Source of the DNA: Morchella semilibera
Taxonomy: Eukaryota; Ascomycota; Pezizomycetes; Pezizales; Morchellaceae
Direction: 5' to 3'
NCBI GenBank assembly: GCA_009192285.1
Contig: WBVU01000016.1
Location: forward strand, 1,313,101 to 1,377,100
Length of the DNA: 64,000 nt
Shown here: positions 1 through 12,047 of the stretch, piece after piece
How the letters are laid out: every line of letters begins with the position of its first letter
How positions within the stretch are numbered: the first letter of the stretch is position 1
Made by a program: the position numbers and the translations under genes
Notes under the pieces: model-generated
The model's database searches: none
The model's input: only the letters and a program-made list of their open reading frames with translations
Told to the model about the DNA's origin: nothing

Positions 1-3000
1 CTTTTGGGCAAGCACACCAGACCCTTCCGGTATTGAACATACAACCAAAAAAATACCGCTGGGGTCCGGGAACGAGACTACATATACTATACCACATATA
101 CCATGTATAGATGAAGTACATCGTAGTCGTGCTTTATCCCACGAATGATCAGGTACATGTGTGCGCCCTATGCATATATCTACATATATGCATATACATG
201 TATTAAAACTTAAGGTATTCCGGTAACGACTACATGTAATCCAGTAGTGCTAATATGCAAGGCGGCTTATACAGTACATGACCAGCTCAACGTTGATTGA
301 GATTTTGCTAAACTAAGGTCCCTTTTTTCTTTCTTTTCTTTCTTTTCCCCTATTTAATTACTAATTTAGAGACAGAGTTTATACTAGGAAACAACCTACC
401 ACGGGTCGACCATGGATTAATTGACAAAGTGTTTGACGACCCATGCCTAGGGTACGCTTCATGTAGCGTGGTCCACGAGACTCTCGAGGCTACTCAGCGC
501 TATCGATTTCGCCCTTGGTTTTTGACTTAAGATGTCTCGATACCACATTTTATGATTCAAAGGAATAGATCCATATAGATACGATGCATGGATACTACCG
601 GGCAGGCAACATGACCGCGAAATATCTTACTAGAGTACTCTAGAGTATCTTAACAACCAGTGGCCCCAACCTAGAAGTCTTGAACTCTATTTAGCAGTCT
701 CTGGACGCCTCAAAACAAAGCTATATATATGATGGTCCTAATTGAGGCCATGGCGCGAAAGCAACATACTTACTCCCCTATGCTAGTATGTAATTTCAAA
801 CCAAGATAATAGAGCACTTTAGAACACCATTACAACCCGCGTAAAATGCTGTGGCACAAGTGGCCTCTACAGCAGGAACATGGCAGGGGTTGTGGGACTA
901 TGCTCCCGTTCAACTGGAAAATTCCTGCAGAGCTCTCCCAGCAAAGAAGACCACGGATATGACTTTCTCGAGGGACCGGTAGAATTCAATTAATTAAGTA
1001 CACGTGCGCCAGCCGCATCTCGCTATGGCGGAACCCATTATGCGTACGAGCCTCTCTGGGAATTCTATTTTCTTATTCAAAATCAATTTGCTATTTCCGA
1101 TTCCTTGAAAACATCTGCTGTCCCATACGACGGCGAGGATTGCTTGGCCATCCGGTATGGCGAGGTACTGCGACGTACAAGATATCACACATTGCAAGAT
1201 ATGCGAATACCCCGCTTCGCAGACAAGCATGGCTGTGGGTTAACTGCTTTTCAGAGAGCTTTGTCTCGTTCTCAAGTTCGGTCGCGGGTAACAAATGGCT
1301 ATGTGCTGTAACGTAAGAATTCTCGCCTCTGGCACACCACAAGCTCGGCTTGATTGCATTGGGATCACACACGCTTGATCCTTGGAGGAAGAACAATCAA
1401 TTCGATATTCTGATTGACGACTCGGGACAGGAACCAGCTGCCAAACTTCACACCAGAACGACGGAGTAATGATAGACGGCTTCCCTGGCCTCCCGGACAC
1501 CCCCCCCCCCCACTCGGACAGTTAACGTAGCTTCTCTTCTCTACCAATCGTCATTGACTATTCGAGTGAGTGGGTGTGTCCAGGTGGCTAGGGAAACAAC
1601 CGGGTGAAGACATATTAGTGGTTTGGGGTTACTGGATCCACGGATCGTCACGTCTCGACGCTCTCACGGGGGTATGGCGACCACGGGGGGGTGGGGGATT
1701 TCCCTATTGCAACGCCGAAAGGTACTAAAACCGGATAACTCAAGATAATAGGTTGTTCGAACTTCATGTGATATTTCGGACTTACTTATTCTTGTGAATT
1801 TAGCTGTCCTTTTGAAGGAAACAAACCAGAAATCCCCACACCACCGTGGTTGTCATACCCCCCTGAGAGCGTCTACATGTAGTCTTGTTCCCAGGCTTTT
1901 GTCAACTCATTCCTCGTTCTGCAGACTACACCACAGGCTGGGCACGAGACTAATCTACATGTACCTCCTCGCTGAGAACAGATGGACCCTTCTCTCAACC
2001 ACTACCTGCCAACCCCAGCCAACCTTGGAAACTCATGTCTATCCCTGACAGGCCACTGGGACTTATAATGTATACACGCACTGTGAGCTTCAAATAATAT
2101 CGGAACCGAATGCTTGCCAGCTTACCAATTGACAGGAAGATTCTACCCAACCCAAAAGCAGAAACTCGGACCAGATATCTTGCCAGAATCGCAACACTTC
2201 GAGCACGTTCCAGCCCTCTACTGTACGAAACCCCCAGAGTTTTGGTCATCCGGCGTATCGGGTTGCGGCTATTTACTACATGACAGCAGCCAATACGTCA
2301 GTACCCACCACCGCTTGAAGCCACTGACGCCCACATTCTTCCTCGGAAATTCTCAAAACCTGGGGAACCACTAGTCATATCTGAGGGAGGCGAGTATTCA
2401 AGGAATCCGTTCGCACAGAAGGGAACAAAATTGTCTCAACACTTACCGTGCTGGTGATTATCCAGCACTCATACTCCGACGTCTATGTATGCATTCAGGT
2501 GAGTCCATCATATCGTCAGATGAAGCACGCCACCAGCCCACATATGCACATGACAAGGAACTGATTTTAGTACAACAGGCTTAATATAAGTTGGTACTCA
2601 CCCACTTCTCACGCTTGTTTTCACTCCAAATTTTATTGTCCCTCAAATACTCCAAACTTTAGCATCCCTTTCGCGACTATATTCCAAGAGCGCTGTGGTT
2701 GGATGGACCTAAACTTACCTTTGAACAGAAGTAATATATGCGGGTGCCACATGATGGCTCCTAGCAGCTAGCCACCTTTTTTCTGTTCCTCGACACGGAT
2801 GTATGGTTTAGCCGCAGAAAGTAAGGTGGGCGTTTCAGTATTTACGAAAAAGTGGTGAAATTATATGAAACTTTGCATCATCAGGCCGTAATAAATGATT
2901 TACTGACTTCTAAGGGTATGGAGTCATTAGATATCTCCCCGGGGACTTTAACCACGGCGGAAAATTTCAATGCTGCAGCTAGCGTATCTAGCCTTTCATA

Positions 3001-3110
3001 AAATGGGCTTCTAAACCTTCAGATGTCCCAGAGTTAGCCTTCATTGCGTCACATTAGATCATTCGCTGCTTATCTCCTCGCTTACCAGGCATAATTACTA
3101 GGGTTTTGCA

Positions 3111-3184
3111 AAAAGTGATCAGAATCTGATGACAAACACACGCATTCACTACAACATTCACTTATCAGATTCTGATCACTTACC
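3111..3184 (+). mobile_element. Short hairpin MITE, family C, copy 1
   Basis: About 74 bp. The ends form an inverted repeat, AAGTGATCAGAATCTGAT on the left and ATCAGATTCTGATCACTT on the right, around a loop containing CAACATTCACT. A second copy lies in the opposite orientation at 23334-23409 with the same stem and a similar loop. It has no coding capacity. Flanking duplications are not clear. Confidence 0.75.
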
Positions 3185-5800
3185 ACACACCCGAGTATAT
3201 ACATACATGTAGTCAGTGCTGACTAATTACCAAGTATTGTAGACGTGCTCACGCCGTATGGGTCTACTCTCAAGATCCGTGGCCATCAGTGGCTCACCAC
3301 AAACTTCGAGACTAACGAAAACTGTCAACCAGTGGGTACAAGATTCCCTAAAAAGGTGGTCCACTTGCCTGCTTGTCATTAAAATCCCGTCTACCACCGT
3401 GCTGTTCTGCTAAAAGGCGGGTACAGACGAAGGCATTGAAATGCTGGTGGGTCCTAAGGACACAAACATGGGTTGCATGCGATTTATTTGAATATCTCCA
3501 CACCCGTAAGTGCCACACCAATGAGTACCGTACTAATGAGCGCCACATCTCGCGAGCGCCTCTGGTGGTTCTCGTTGTTTTTGTTTTACTAGCACGTTCG
3601 AACTCCCCGAAATACTCATCTATATCAAGTATGATAGCCAGCCTCCGTCTCTCCGATAGATTTCGAGACCGGAATTACACACTGATATTCTCCCTATTTT
3701 ATTGGAGCTCATATTTCCTGCTTGAGCCGGTCTTGGCCTATTTAAGACATCACGCTATAGTAGGCTTCAAGTGTGGAGAAGTCATTTTGCAATATCATGG
3801 CTAGGAGCCCTGGTATCTGCACTATTTAGTTCCGCCTCTTATTCACAACAATAAATCTCGATTCAGATGAGAATACCAGTCTTCACCTCGCAGAGGCTTT
3901 GAGTCTCCATCTTAAGTACTACTCATAGCCTCGCTGTGAGGGGCTAACAGACCTGTGGTTTTATGATCTAAAACTAGGGAACTAGCATATTCCCTAAGTA
4001 AACTGATTGTCCCCGCCAGTCTCCAGTTATGTTTGGTTAACCTATGACTATCCTGTTACAGATAGCGCACAAACATTGCAACCATTCGCAGCAACTGTAC
4101 TCAGGTGGGGTGATGGGGGCAAGGAAACAACGCATTCATCACTTCCTGCATTCAACTCCGTACATCTGCCGTGATAGGCAGATAGTTACAGTATTATACG
4201 AGCGGAGCGCACTTAAGCTCGCCCACTTTTACAGGGAAAGATGTTCAAAAATAAATAAGCAGGTGGAGGTTCAAGCTTTCCTTTCCGGCGACTATCTTTC
4301 CTTTTTATAAAGGCCCGGTAGGGCTACGAGCTCTACTAACTCTAGGTTTAGCACTCGTTTTATTTGTCTTTGTCGTGTTAAAGATGGAAAAGCCAAGGCC
4401 CGAATTATGATTTCCTTGATCAAACCGAGACCCTGCTTGGGCATCCATGATAGCCAGGCATTGACACGTAAGTGCTGTTCACGCGGTGTGTTAGTGGAGA
4501 ACGAATTTTAGGGTGCAGTTATACGTGGATACAGCTTGATCGATCTTGTAAACTAAAGTAGCTGAGTGGTGGCAGGTATTGTCGTTCCGGAAATTATCCA
4601 TCAGTTTACTAGATCTACGTACGGGATTAATTACATGTAATCATACAAGCTCGATCGCCCTCTCTCGTTGGATCTTTTTCATAGCTCTATACTCACGGTG
4701 AGGCCCTGGTGATAAATGATTACCCTCTCTCTTTTTTAGGTGCATCATGAGGGAAACCTGATGGCCCTCCCTAAAGCCCTTTGTCGTCAGAGCTGATCGG
4801 GGAGGAGGGGTTTTCTCTCTGTCTAATCCATACTCGTATGCAGTCTCACGGCTATGGCGACGATCGGGGAGGGTTTTCTTTCTTACGAGGCGTGACAACA
4901 CAACACGCCACATTTTATATTTTTCCAAAAAGCCTGTAGGCACAGAGGTCAGTCACATCTTCCGGTTACCGGCCTTGATAATTATCTTGCTGCCACTCGG
5001 CTGGCTTTCATATGGCAGCCGCCACCGATGCACCGCTTGGTTTGTCCTAGCCCCCCGCCCCCCTCCAGATCAGCGGTTACTTTTCTTGCTTTTATATGAA
5101 TCGGGTGCAACTAATTCAAGTGTGAGGTGAGAATGATTAGTTCCGCGATTGAGCAGAAAAAGGTCAAACTGAGAGCTCAGCATCCCCCATAGGCTACCGA
5201 TCAGCCCGACAAATATGACGGCGACTATTATCCTCCGTTTTCCTGGAAAGAAATATATATTTACCACCTTGGCGCCGAAGATAATGCCTTTGCAATTTGC
5301 ACTGTGAGTTGGTTTCTTTGTTTAGAGAACAGTGGCTATGCATAGTAAATCTCAGAGACGGTAGAAGATCCCTATAGCACTTATCGAGCGCCCCAAGAAT
5401 CGCACATCACATCACCATTCCTGTATCGGCTTTGTTTTGACGGGAGCGTGCATCATGGCACAGGTGTCACATAAAATTGTCGAAACACCAATAATTTCTT
5501 AACGTTCAACATGGTGTGGAGGAACAGGTATTGAGCGCTAAATTGGCATATATAGGCCAATGGAAGTAATTAAAGGGCTTGGTGCTCTTTTAGAGGATAT
5601 CGCCCCTCGACAATCTCACGAGTAACTCAAAATCGACCACAGTGGTAATTCCCTTAGTTACTACTATCCTCGGCATTAATTAAGGAAAGCGCACGCAAAG
5701 ATTCAATCGCGTGTATTTTTTCTCTTTAGGGTATTCAACAAAAAAAAACTATTTTGAGAACCATTTATGGACCATTGCTACATTACTAGATATATTAGTA

Positions 5801-5889
5801 CTTGCTGGAAAAAAAAGTATGGTCTCAACCCGAACATCCCCGGTTGCTTTCTGGCTCACCTTGGAGACCATACTTTATTTTTCAGCAAG
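5801..5889. mobile_element. TA-flanked hairpin MITE, single copy
   Basis: An 89-bp element whose ends pair: CTTGCTGG then AGTATGGTCTC on the left, GAGACCATACT then CAGCAAG on the right. TA dinucleotides stand at both borders (5799-5800 and 5890-5891), which fits a Tc1/mariner-type target duplication. The stem is interrupted only by A/T-run length differences. It is non-coding. No second copy was seen in the window. Confidence 0.65.
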
Positions 5890-5916
5890 TATATATACAG
5901 CCCTCTTGGGAATATA

Positions 5917-6040
5917 CTCGCAATCTCATAGCGTTTTTAAACACGACCAATATTACATACACCCAAAAACCGCCAAGACTACATTTCCGTATGGCATGTA
6001 ATAGCGGTTGTGTTCAGAAACGCTATAGGATTTTTTTGTT
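5917..6040 (-). mobile_element. CTCG-ended MITE, family B, copy A
   Basis: Terminal inverted repeats of about 32 bp (CATAGCGTTTTTAAACACGA on the left; its imperfect complement ends at AACGCTATAG near 6028) enclose a core matching copies at 39014-39137 and 63442-63565 in reverse orientation. The left border is TA then CTCG. The outermost right few bases are replaced by a T run, so the right border is approximate. Confidence 0.7.
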
Positions 6041-7049
6041 CCTATCGCATCGACTCTTCTTCGCTGGACATGACTATAATCTAGAATTTCGCCGTTTTAT
6101 ACGGGTAGCTTCAATACTTTCTCTTTTTTTTTTTTTTTTGAATCAGGTGTATTTGTTCAAGGTACAAAACATTGCATAAAGTCTAAGCTATGGCATAAGG
6201 GTAGGTTCAATACTAATACTGCACTAAATATAACATAGTATTTGATGAAAGTGAGGCCAGATAGGGTCGGCGTTTCGGTTCGAAAGACTCTTAGCAACGG
6301 CGAGCTCGAGTCCGTTCTGGTGGGTACACGAGCCACCAGAACAAGCCACTACCACTTCGTTCATACCCATCATACTCGTAGCTAACCTGCAGAAGTAATC
6401 GCACAGTAATAATATGAGTATGTATTGTGCAGACATACTCAGCCACAATTATCTAAATAAGCGCAAGCGGAAATCATCGGTATCTCTTGTTGTGGGGTTT
6501 AATAAATGTACATATGAATGTACATATATACATCCGCTTTTGTTCTAGCAAAGTCTACATACATGTATGTACTTATGTTTAGGAGAATTGACGTACATGG
6601 CGCAAATGTACATGTATACATGTACGTACGTACATCACCCGACGACGGTAGAGCTAGAGGTAATTATAATGAATTAAGGGATAACACAGAATTTATAATC
6701 ATCATTCTATCTATTTAGCGTGACGGGAAAAAGCTTTGAATGGCCGAAATTCTGGGTTGAACGCACAAGAAATACCACTCTTGGAAAATGGGTTATAGAT
6801 GATAGGGAAAATTCGTTTGCAATTGAAGACTCCCTAATCCTAAGTCCTAACTAAAGAAACATTTGCACACCCAAACAGAAAACAGAAATTACATGACCCT
6901 AGGAGAGAATTGACCCTTAAATTTTTTTTCCGTTAGCCCAACCCCAGAAGCGAATTATTCCTACATGTAGCTACTAGCATGTGTGCGTGTCATACCTGCG
7001 GCTCCGGAATTCTTGAAATCAAAATCATATCGCCCTACTCATCACAAAT

Positions 7050-7771
7050 TTACTTGCGCTTGCACTCTTTGCAAACCCAACACACGCGTGCCGGCCAGAT
7101 AGTCGAGTTATCCAAAGTCTCATGACATCCAAATGTCCAAACCGCTTCCACGGTGTTGCTTGTAAGATCTTCTTGGAAAGGAATATTAAGGCTGACCCTT
7201 CCAATAGTCCTTTCAACACCAGGCATCTCCAAGGGGTTTCCTTTATCAAGAACCGTCAACCCCACAAGGTCGTCAATCTTGAGTTGAAAAAATAGGTCTT
7301 TGAGTTCTGTGATAAACTCAGACGAAAACGTGACGTGTGGGTATGTAGTTTCTCCGGATGGATTGAAGCCAAATTCGGTTGGATGTAATTCTCCATTGTG
7401 CAACGCCCAACACCTTGGAACAATTTTCCCACCAAAGATCTCGCTGGATTGGAGTAGCCATGGTGTTGTGACTTTCCCATATTCAACAAGCCTCTCGTTA
7501 GAGGCCATGTCGAAATGGCGGTGAAGAATCATGAGCCCAAGCTCCTTCTGGATATTATGTTTGTGGAAGAGTTCCCTAGATTACATATGATTGATGTGAT
7601 GTTAGTAAAAGAGATGCCTTAATATCGGCAGGAGAATACAGACCTGATAGGAAGGAGTTGCTCGCGGGCTAGATTCCTATTTTCGAGTTCTTTTTGAGCA
7701 TCCTCGAGGGGTCTGAGGTTATCGAAGCATGCAGGGCTGTAAGGCTGGGTTTCGTACGAAACTTTTGACAT
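7050..7771 (-). CDS. Conserved fungal protein of unknown function, frame-disrupted
   Basis: Two exons on the minus strand: 7771-7644 (starts MSKVSYETQPYSP, rich in charged residues) and about 7576-7050, joined by a 67-nt intron with GT..AG ends. The long second exon begins with HNIQKELGLMILHRHFDM and ends in a Cys-rich tail (CWVCKECKRK). The general layout resembles uncharacterised accessory proteins of filamentous ascomycetes; I cannot assign a function. Spliced as annotated, the exons are out of phase by one base. Reading the A run near 7562-7565 one base shorter would restore a continuous frame (ELFHKHNIQKELGL). This is either a homopolymer miscall in the assembly or an early inactivating mutation. 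Downstream of the A run, the frame from 7532 to 7050 is open and begins with ATG. No neighbour gives a clue to its role. Confidence 0.6.
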
Positions 7772-8324
7772 ATTGCTGACTTGGGGTTTGGGTGTTGCTC
7801 TGGGAAGGTTCTTCTTGATAGCTACTCGAGTTAGGTATGGGATTTAACCTACTTTATAAATGTTTTGTGCGAGTGCCGCAATCTTTCCCGGCTGGCGGGA
7901 GGACCGGCGCCAATCAGGTTACCTGACAAAGACCCTGGAGTCCTTTGTGCAAAGTCTTTACTGGCTAACAGGCCAAACAATAGGCTAACGGGGGCACCAA
8001 AGCCAAAGCATCTGTCCACCCCAGGCCAGAAACTCAAAGAAGTTCACTGAGTGGCGTTGGGATTCGAAGCCTTAGGGGCGTTATCTGGGTGGCTTATACT
8101 TAAAGATAAAGTGATATATCTGTAGCTGTAAATGGTTAATCTCCCTTCTTTTTCTTTTTCTTTTTTTTCTTTTTTTTTGCGTATTTGCTCGGGAATTGGT
8201 GCGGCTTTGTATAAAGTTAATAAATAATAATTCGCTGGTTTTCCCTGAGATGGCGGTTTTTAAAACCACGATATCATGCATGGTGGATGTACATATGAAT
8301 CGTGGCACTTTACCGCTCAGACTA

Positions 8325-8403
8325 CTTAGGCGTTCAGTAAAAGGTCGTGAAAATTTGCCCCGTTGCAACCCCAGTTCTCACGACCTTTTACTAAACACCT
8401 AAG
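8325..8403. mobile_element. TA-flanked hairpin MITE, single copy
   Basis: A 79-bp element whose first 28 bp (CTTAGGCGTTCAGTAAAAGG and onward to GTCGTGA) are the near-perfect inverted complement of the last 28 bp. TA dinucleotides flank both ends (8323-8324 and 8404-8405). The loop is about 20 bp. It has no coding capacity and no other copy in the window. Confidence 0.7.
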
Positions 8404-11244
8404 TATTGCAGCTTCGTAATTCAGCTCGTGCAACGAAAGTCAGAGATCGTTACATACATGTACCTGCCCCGTCACATATCGCCAGGTATAGAGCTAGCCT
8501 CTAGACCTTAGCATTAACAACCCTCTTTGTATAGACCCTTTATAATCTTACTTTGATAAACACAAGTGCTAGAGGATAATTAAAGACATATACATTACCT
8601 ACCCCATCGCACGTTTATAACATTGCTTTTGAACATCTTAGCTAAATGATCCCTATGGCCATTTTAATAAAGGTCTCCGTCACTTTGATAATATACAAAG
8701 ATCAAGATTTCCAGTTCGTCATACGGAGGCCATTGTTGACTGTATAGGAGCGTTGTGTGTCCTCTGATATCGACATCCATGTAATAGAGATCCAGGGCTC
8801 CATAGTGCAAGGATTAGCCGGTAATGAACAAATCAGTTGCTGGAGAGAGCTAGCTTCCGAACAAAGGAATGGTGCCCGGATCATCGTATATATGCTCTCT
8901 ATCTGTTCTTAGTTGTAAATTATGATGATGATTATATGTATGTTATAGTACGTATGATATGTTGTAATGTATCCTCTCTTGCTTCAGACTAAATTCTTCT
9001 CTCAAACATCTCCTTTGTCCTTCGCGGCGGAATAGGTTATCCTCTCTTCTCTCACGTTATGAAATTTCTCTTTTTCCTTTCTTTTGTTTTGTTTGACGGC
9101 GGTTTTCTTTGTCAGAAGAAGGGGTTAGGTCTTGTTTATGCCATAGGGAGTCCCTGCACGCAACATTCTTGTACAGCGGCTGTACCTAGAAACGAATGAA
9201 AGTATGATAAAAAAAAAAGTTGTAATGTATCCTACATAGAACTTTAATTCTAAAGTGATCTATAGAGGAGGCATGGTAAAGAAATAGCCCAGCCCACTCA
9301 TCATACGTGTATGTGATTAACTAAGTATAAGCTTGCAGAATTACGTACATATTAAAGACATGTAGTACAAAAGCTCTAGGCTTAGGCTGCTTTAAAAGGC
9401 CGCATGTGGTACCTATGGCGGAATCGGTCTCACGATCCGCTGGGACTGGTGGGGGTTGTTTTTCTTTCGCCACTGGGTGTATTCAACACTACATGTACCC
9501 TTTGTGGTTTGTACACCTCGCACTACCCTAATAGACGGGCGAATAATTACTTAGATGTTACGGTCAAAATCATGGGTACATATACGCTAGCCTAAAAAAA
9601 TATTCCGGTAGGATCTAGGATCTTGGGATTTCTTGTTACAGTCACCGGTCGTGAATGTACATGTATACATACTCACATATATGTATGTATATGAAATGGG
9701 CTCATTGCCAGCAACATATCTCATTGGTAGCAGTAGAAAGCAGCTTTAGGGGCTTGGCCCGGGCCCAGGGACTTGGAGATCGGGCAGGGGGCCGGAATAT
9801 TTGCAATAACAATTTGAATTAGTGATTCATGCATGATGGTACCTACTTACATGTACGTACATAGTAGATTTCGAAACTTTTGGGACCGATCGGCCTCCCC
9901 TACATATAATACGTGTATACATGCATATATATATGTATATGCGCAGATACGAGCCCAGTATATGGCGCAAGAACTATGTACTAGGGGAGCTCCGTCAACT
10001 AAACTTCAGGGCTTGCCGCCGCCACACTAGATAGCGAGCTATGTAATTCACCCTTAGTAGTACATTTAGTACTAGAAACCGGCCTGACTTGCCCCCATTA
10101 CTTCTCGCACCATACCAATACCGTAGCGAATCCACACCTCTTTGATGCCTCAGGGTTAGGGTTAAAATAGTAGCAACTACATGTAGTATTACTTCGCCAC
10201 TCTCTCTAAGCCCTTCATTGTCCGACTGTTTTAATTGAATTAAACCAGCTTCAACGGCTTATATCTTTCCCTAGTACTACTAGCTAGCCAGTGTTGGTAG
10301 TAACCCTTTGAAGCACCACGACCGGTCCTCCCACTGACCCTATCACCAACCCGGGGCCGTCAAGTCTCTATGACCCTATCATATGGGTCACCACTAGCAT
10401 GAGAGCGCTCTTGGCAGGGGTTTGGTCACCCCATATAGTTTCAAAATTTTGTTAGCACAGAACCTAACTAGTGAGAAGTCTTGGTTGCCAGTGACCTATA
10501 AATGACCTCCTCGGACCTGGGTCCTAAAAAACCCCTACAACCCCCCAAAATTCAGTGACCCCGGGTCGCGGCCAACGTGGTTCTTACTGTCACCAGGCTT
10601 ACCGTAGTACAAGAGATTTTTGTGATAGTTACCAAGTTTGGCATTTTTGTACAGACATCTACGTCTAGGGGGCGGGTGATAGAGTCAACTTTAAAGACTT
10701 GTTTTTTCGTACCGTCGTTAGCCTAGCAGATTTGGAAGAAATGTTAATTACGTGTAGTAATGATGTAGTATCCTACCCAGTGGGATGGGGGTATGATGCA
10801 ATCCTAAGAACATCGAATTGGTCAAAGCAATGTATGGATAGAATTCTCTGTGCAAAACAAGCATTCCTGCTAGTTTGAGAGTATTTACCAAGTGTCAAAA
10901 CCGACAATTTACACTTTGCATTAAAAGAAAGATGGTTGCCGAAGCCGTCAGTTTTAACAATTTTCTGAAGTGGGGATCGTATGATACGCCCAGAGATGTT
11001 TTTCATATCCTGCCAGGGTATTTCACAGTAAGCGTGAAGAACTGTTTACCTGCGGAGTTTCTCCTATCATACCTTCCATGTGTGGTTAATTAGGAGTACT
11101 GTATTTATAGAGTGGCGTCTGACGCTCGCTACATTAGGCTAGTCCCCCCCAACCGCCATAGTCTCCTACGCCACCGTGGTTCTAGAACCACACCTATAGC
11201 TAAGACATCAACTCTGAACCTTTCTCAATAGAGATTTTAGCTTA

Positions 11245-11329
11245 GGCCAGGCATCATTTGGGAAATTCTGTCTGCCCACAGCAAAAGATCCCTGCAACTA
11301 GTAACTTTGACCAAAAGTGATTATTGGCC
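11245..11329 (+). mobile_element. GGCC-ended short repeat, copy 1
   Basis: About 85 bp, strongly similar to 20783-20872: both contain the block AGATCCCTGCAACTAGTAA and end in TTGGCC followed by TA. The start is TAGGCC, so TA-GGCC and GGCC-TA ends mirror each other. Similarity continues about 15 bp to the left (CAATAGAGA in both), so the true left border may lie outside the given start. Confidence 0.6.
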
Positions 11330-12047
11330 TATACAGTACCAAGAGGGGTGGGATCACTACTGTATTCTCGGCCGCCAATGTGCTAACAGTGTGGTAAGAA
11401 TACGGTATGTACTCTTTCCTCCAATACCGGTTGAATTCGGTATTTGTCAATAAATTCCTAGGTGATTTCACCCCGTTTTAATTCATACTGTATTGTATTA
11501 ATGGGTACTGTATCAACGGGGTATGGGTCCCATATATATCAATTAAATGGATCAATAGGTATGGGTCCGGCAATGCATGGTTATTATGCCCCTTACATGA
11601 TTTTATAGCTGCTTCGCCTCAAATCGGTGTGGCGGGACACTGTTCCACTTGGCATGTTTGGCACTATATGTAACCAGAGTATTATTGACTTTTGGTTAGA
11701 TATCAACTACACCCATCAATATATTTGTTCCAATGTCTAATTGAGTTGCAGTACCTTTTGCGGTTGGGAAGTTATATGTATATCAATATAAAAAGCTGCC
11801 GCCTTTAAGATCGGGCGCACCATAAAAAAAAGAATACATTTCAAGTAAAAGATGCCGAGTGGAAGGAGAAGAGGAATTTATCCGCATACATGTATATATG
11901 TGTATGCCCCATGAAATTCCAGAAAGTAAGAAATAAAAACCATAATGCAAAACTTAAATCAATCCTAGTCCATACAGCTAATCCTCACGATCAGAAACCA
12001 TGAGTCTAGAGCAATACATGAGATTGAGACTATCATAATGTCGCTTG

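Larger units (their letters stand above)
1..7049. other. Gene-poor stretch, no convincing gene
   Basis: I find no open frame here with recognisable protein sequence or plausible splice structure; the frames present are short and of random composition. The stretch holds a pyrimidine tract around 320-350, a C12 run at 1500-1511, scattered copies of the palindrome TACATGTA (for example 195-202, 1874-1881, 1956-1963) and three short inverted-repeat elements listed separately (3111-3184, 5801-5889, 5917-6040). Confidence 0.6.
7772..12047. other. Gene-poor spacer
   Basis: I see no supportable gene. It contains a hairpin element at 8325-8403, one copy of the GGCC-ended repeat at 11245-11329, a short telomere-like fragment (two TTAGGG-type units, about 10151-10164) and several TACATGTA sites. 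The block at 7880-8000 is GC-richer than its surroundings and has a weak resemblance to the palindrome at 16919-16950. Confidence 0.55.

Noticed and set aside
3373-3804. A 143-codon plus-strand frame
   Set aside because: Random-looking composition, no domain features and no promoter or splice context in an AT-leaning desert.
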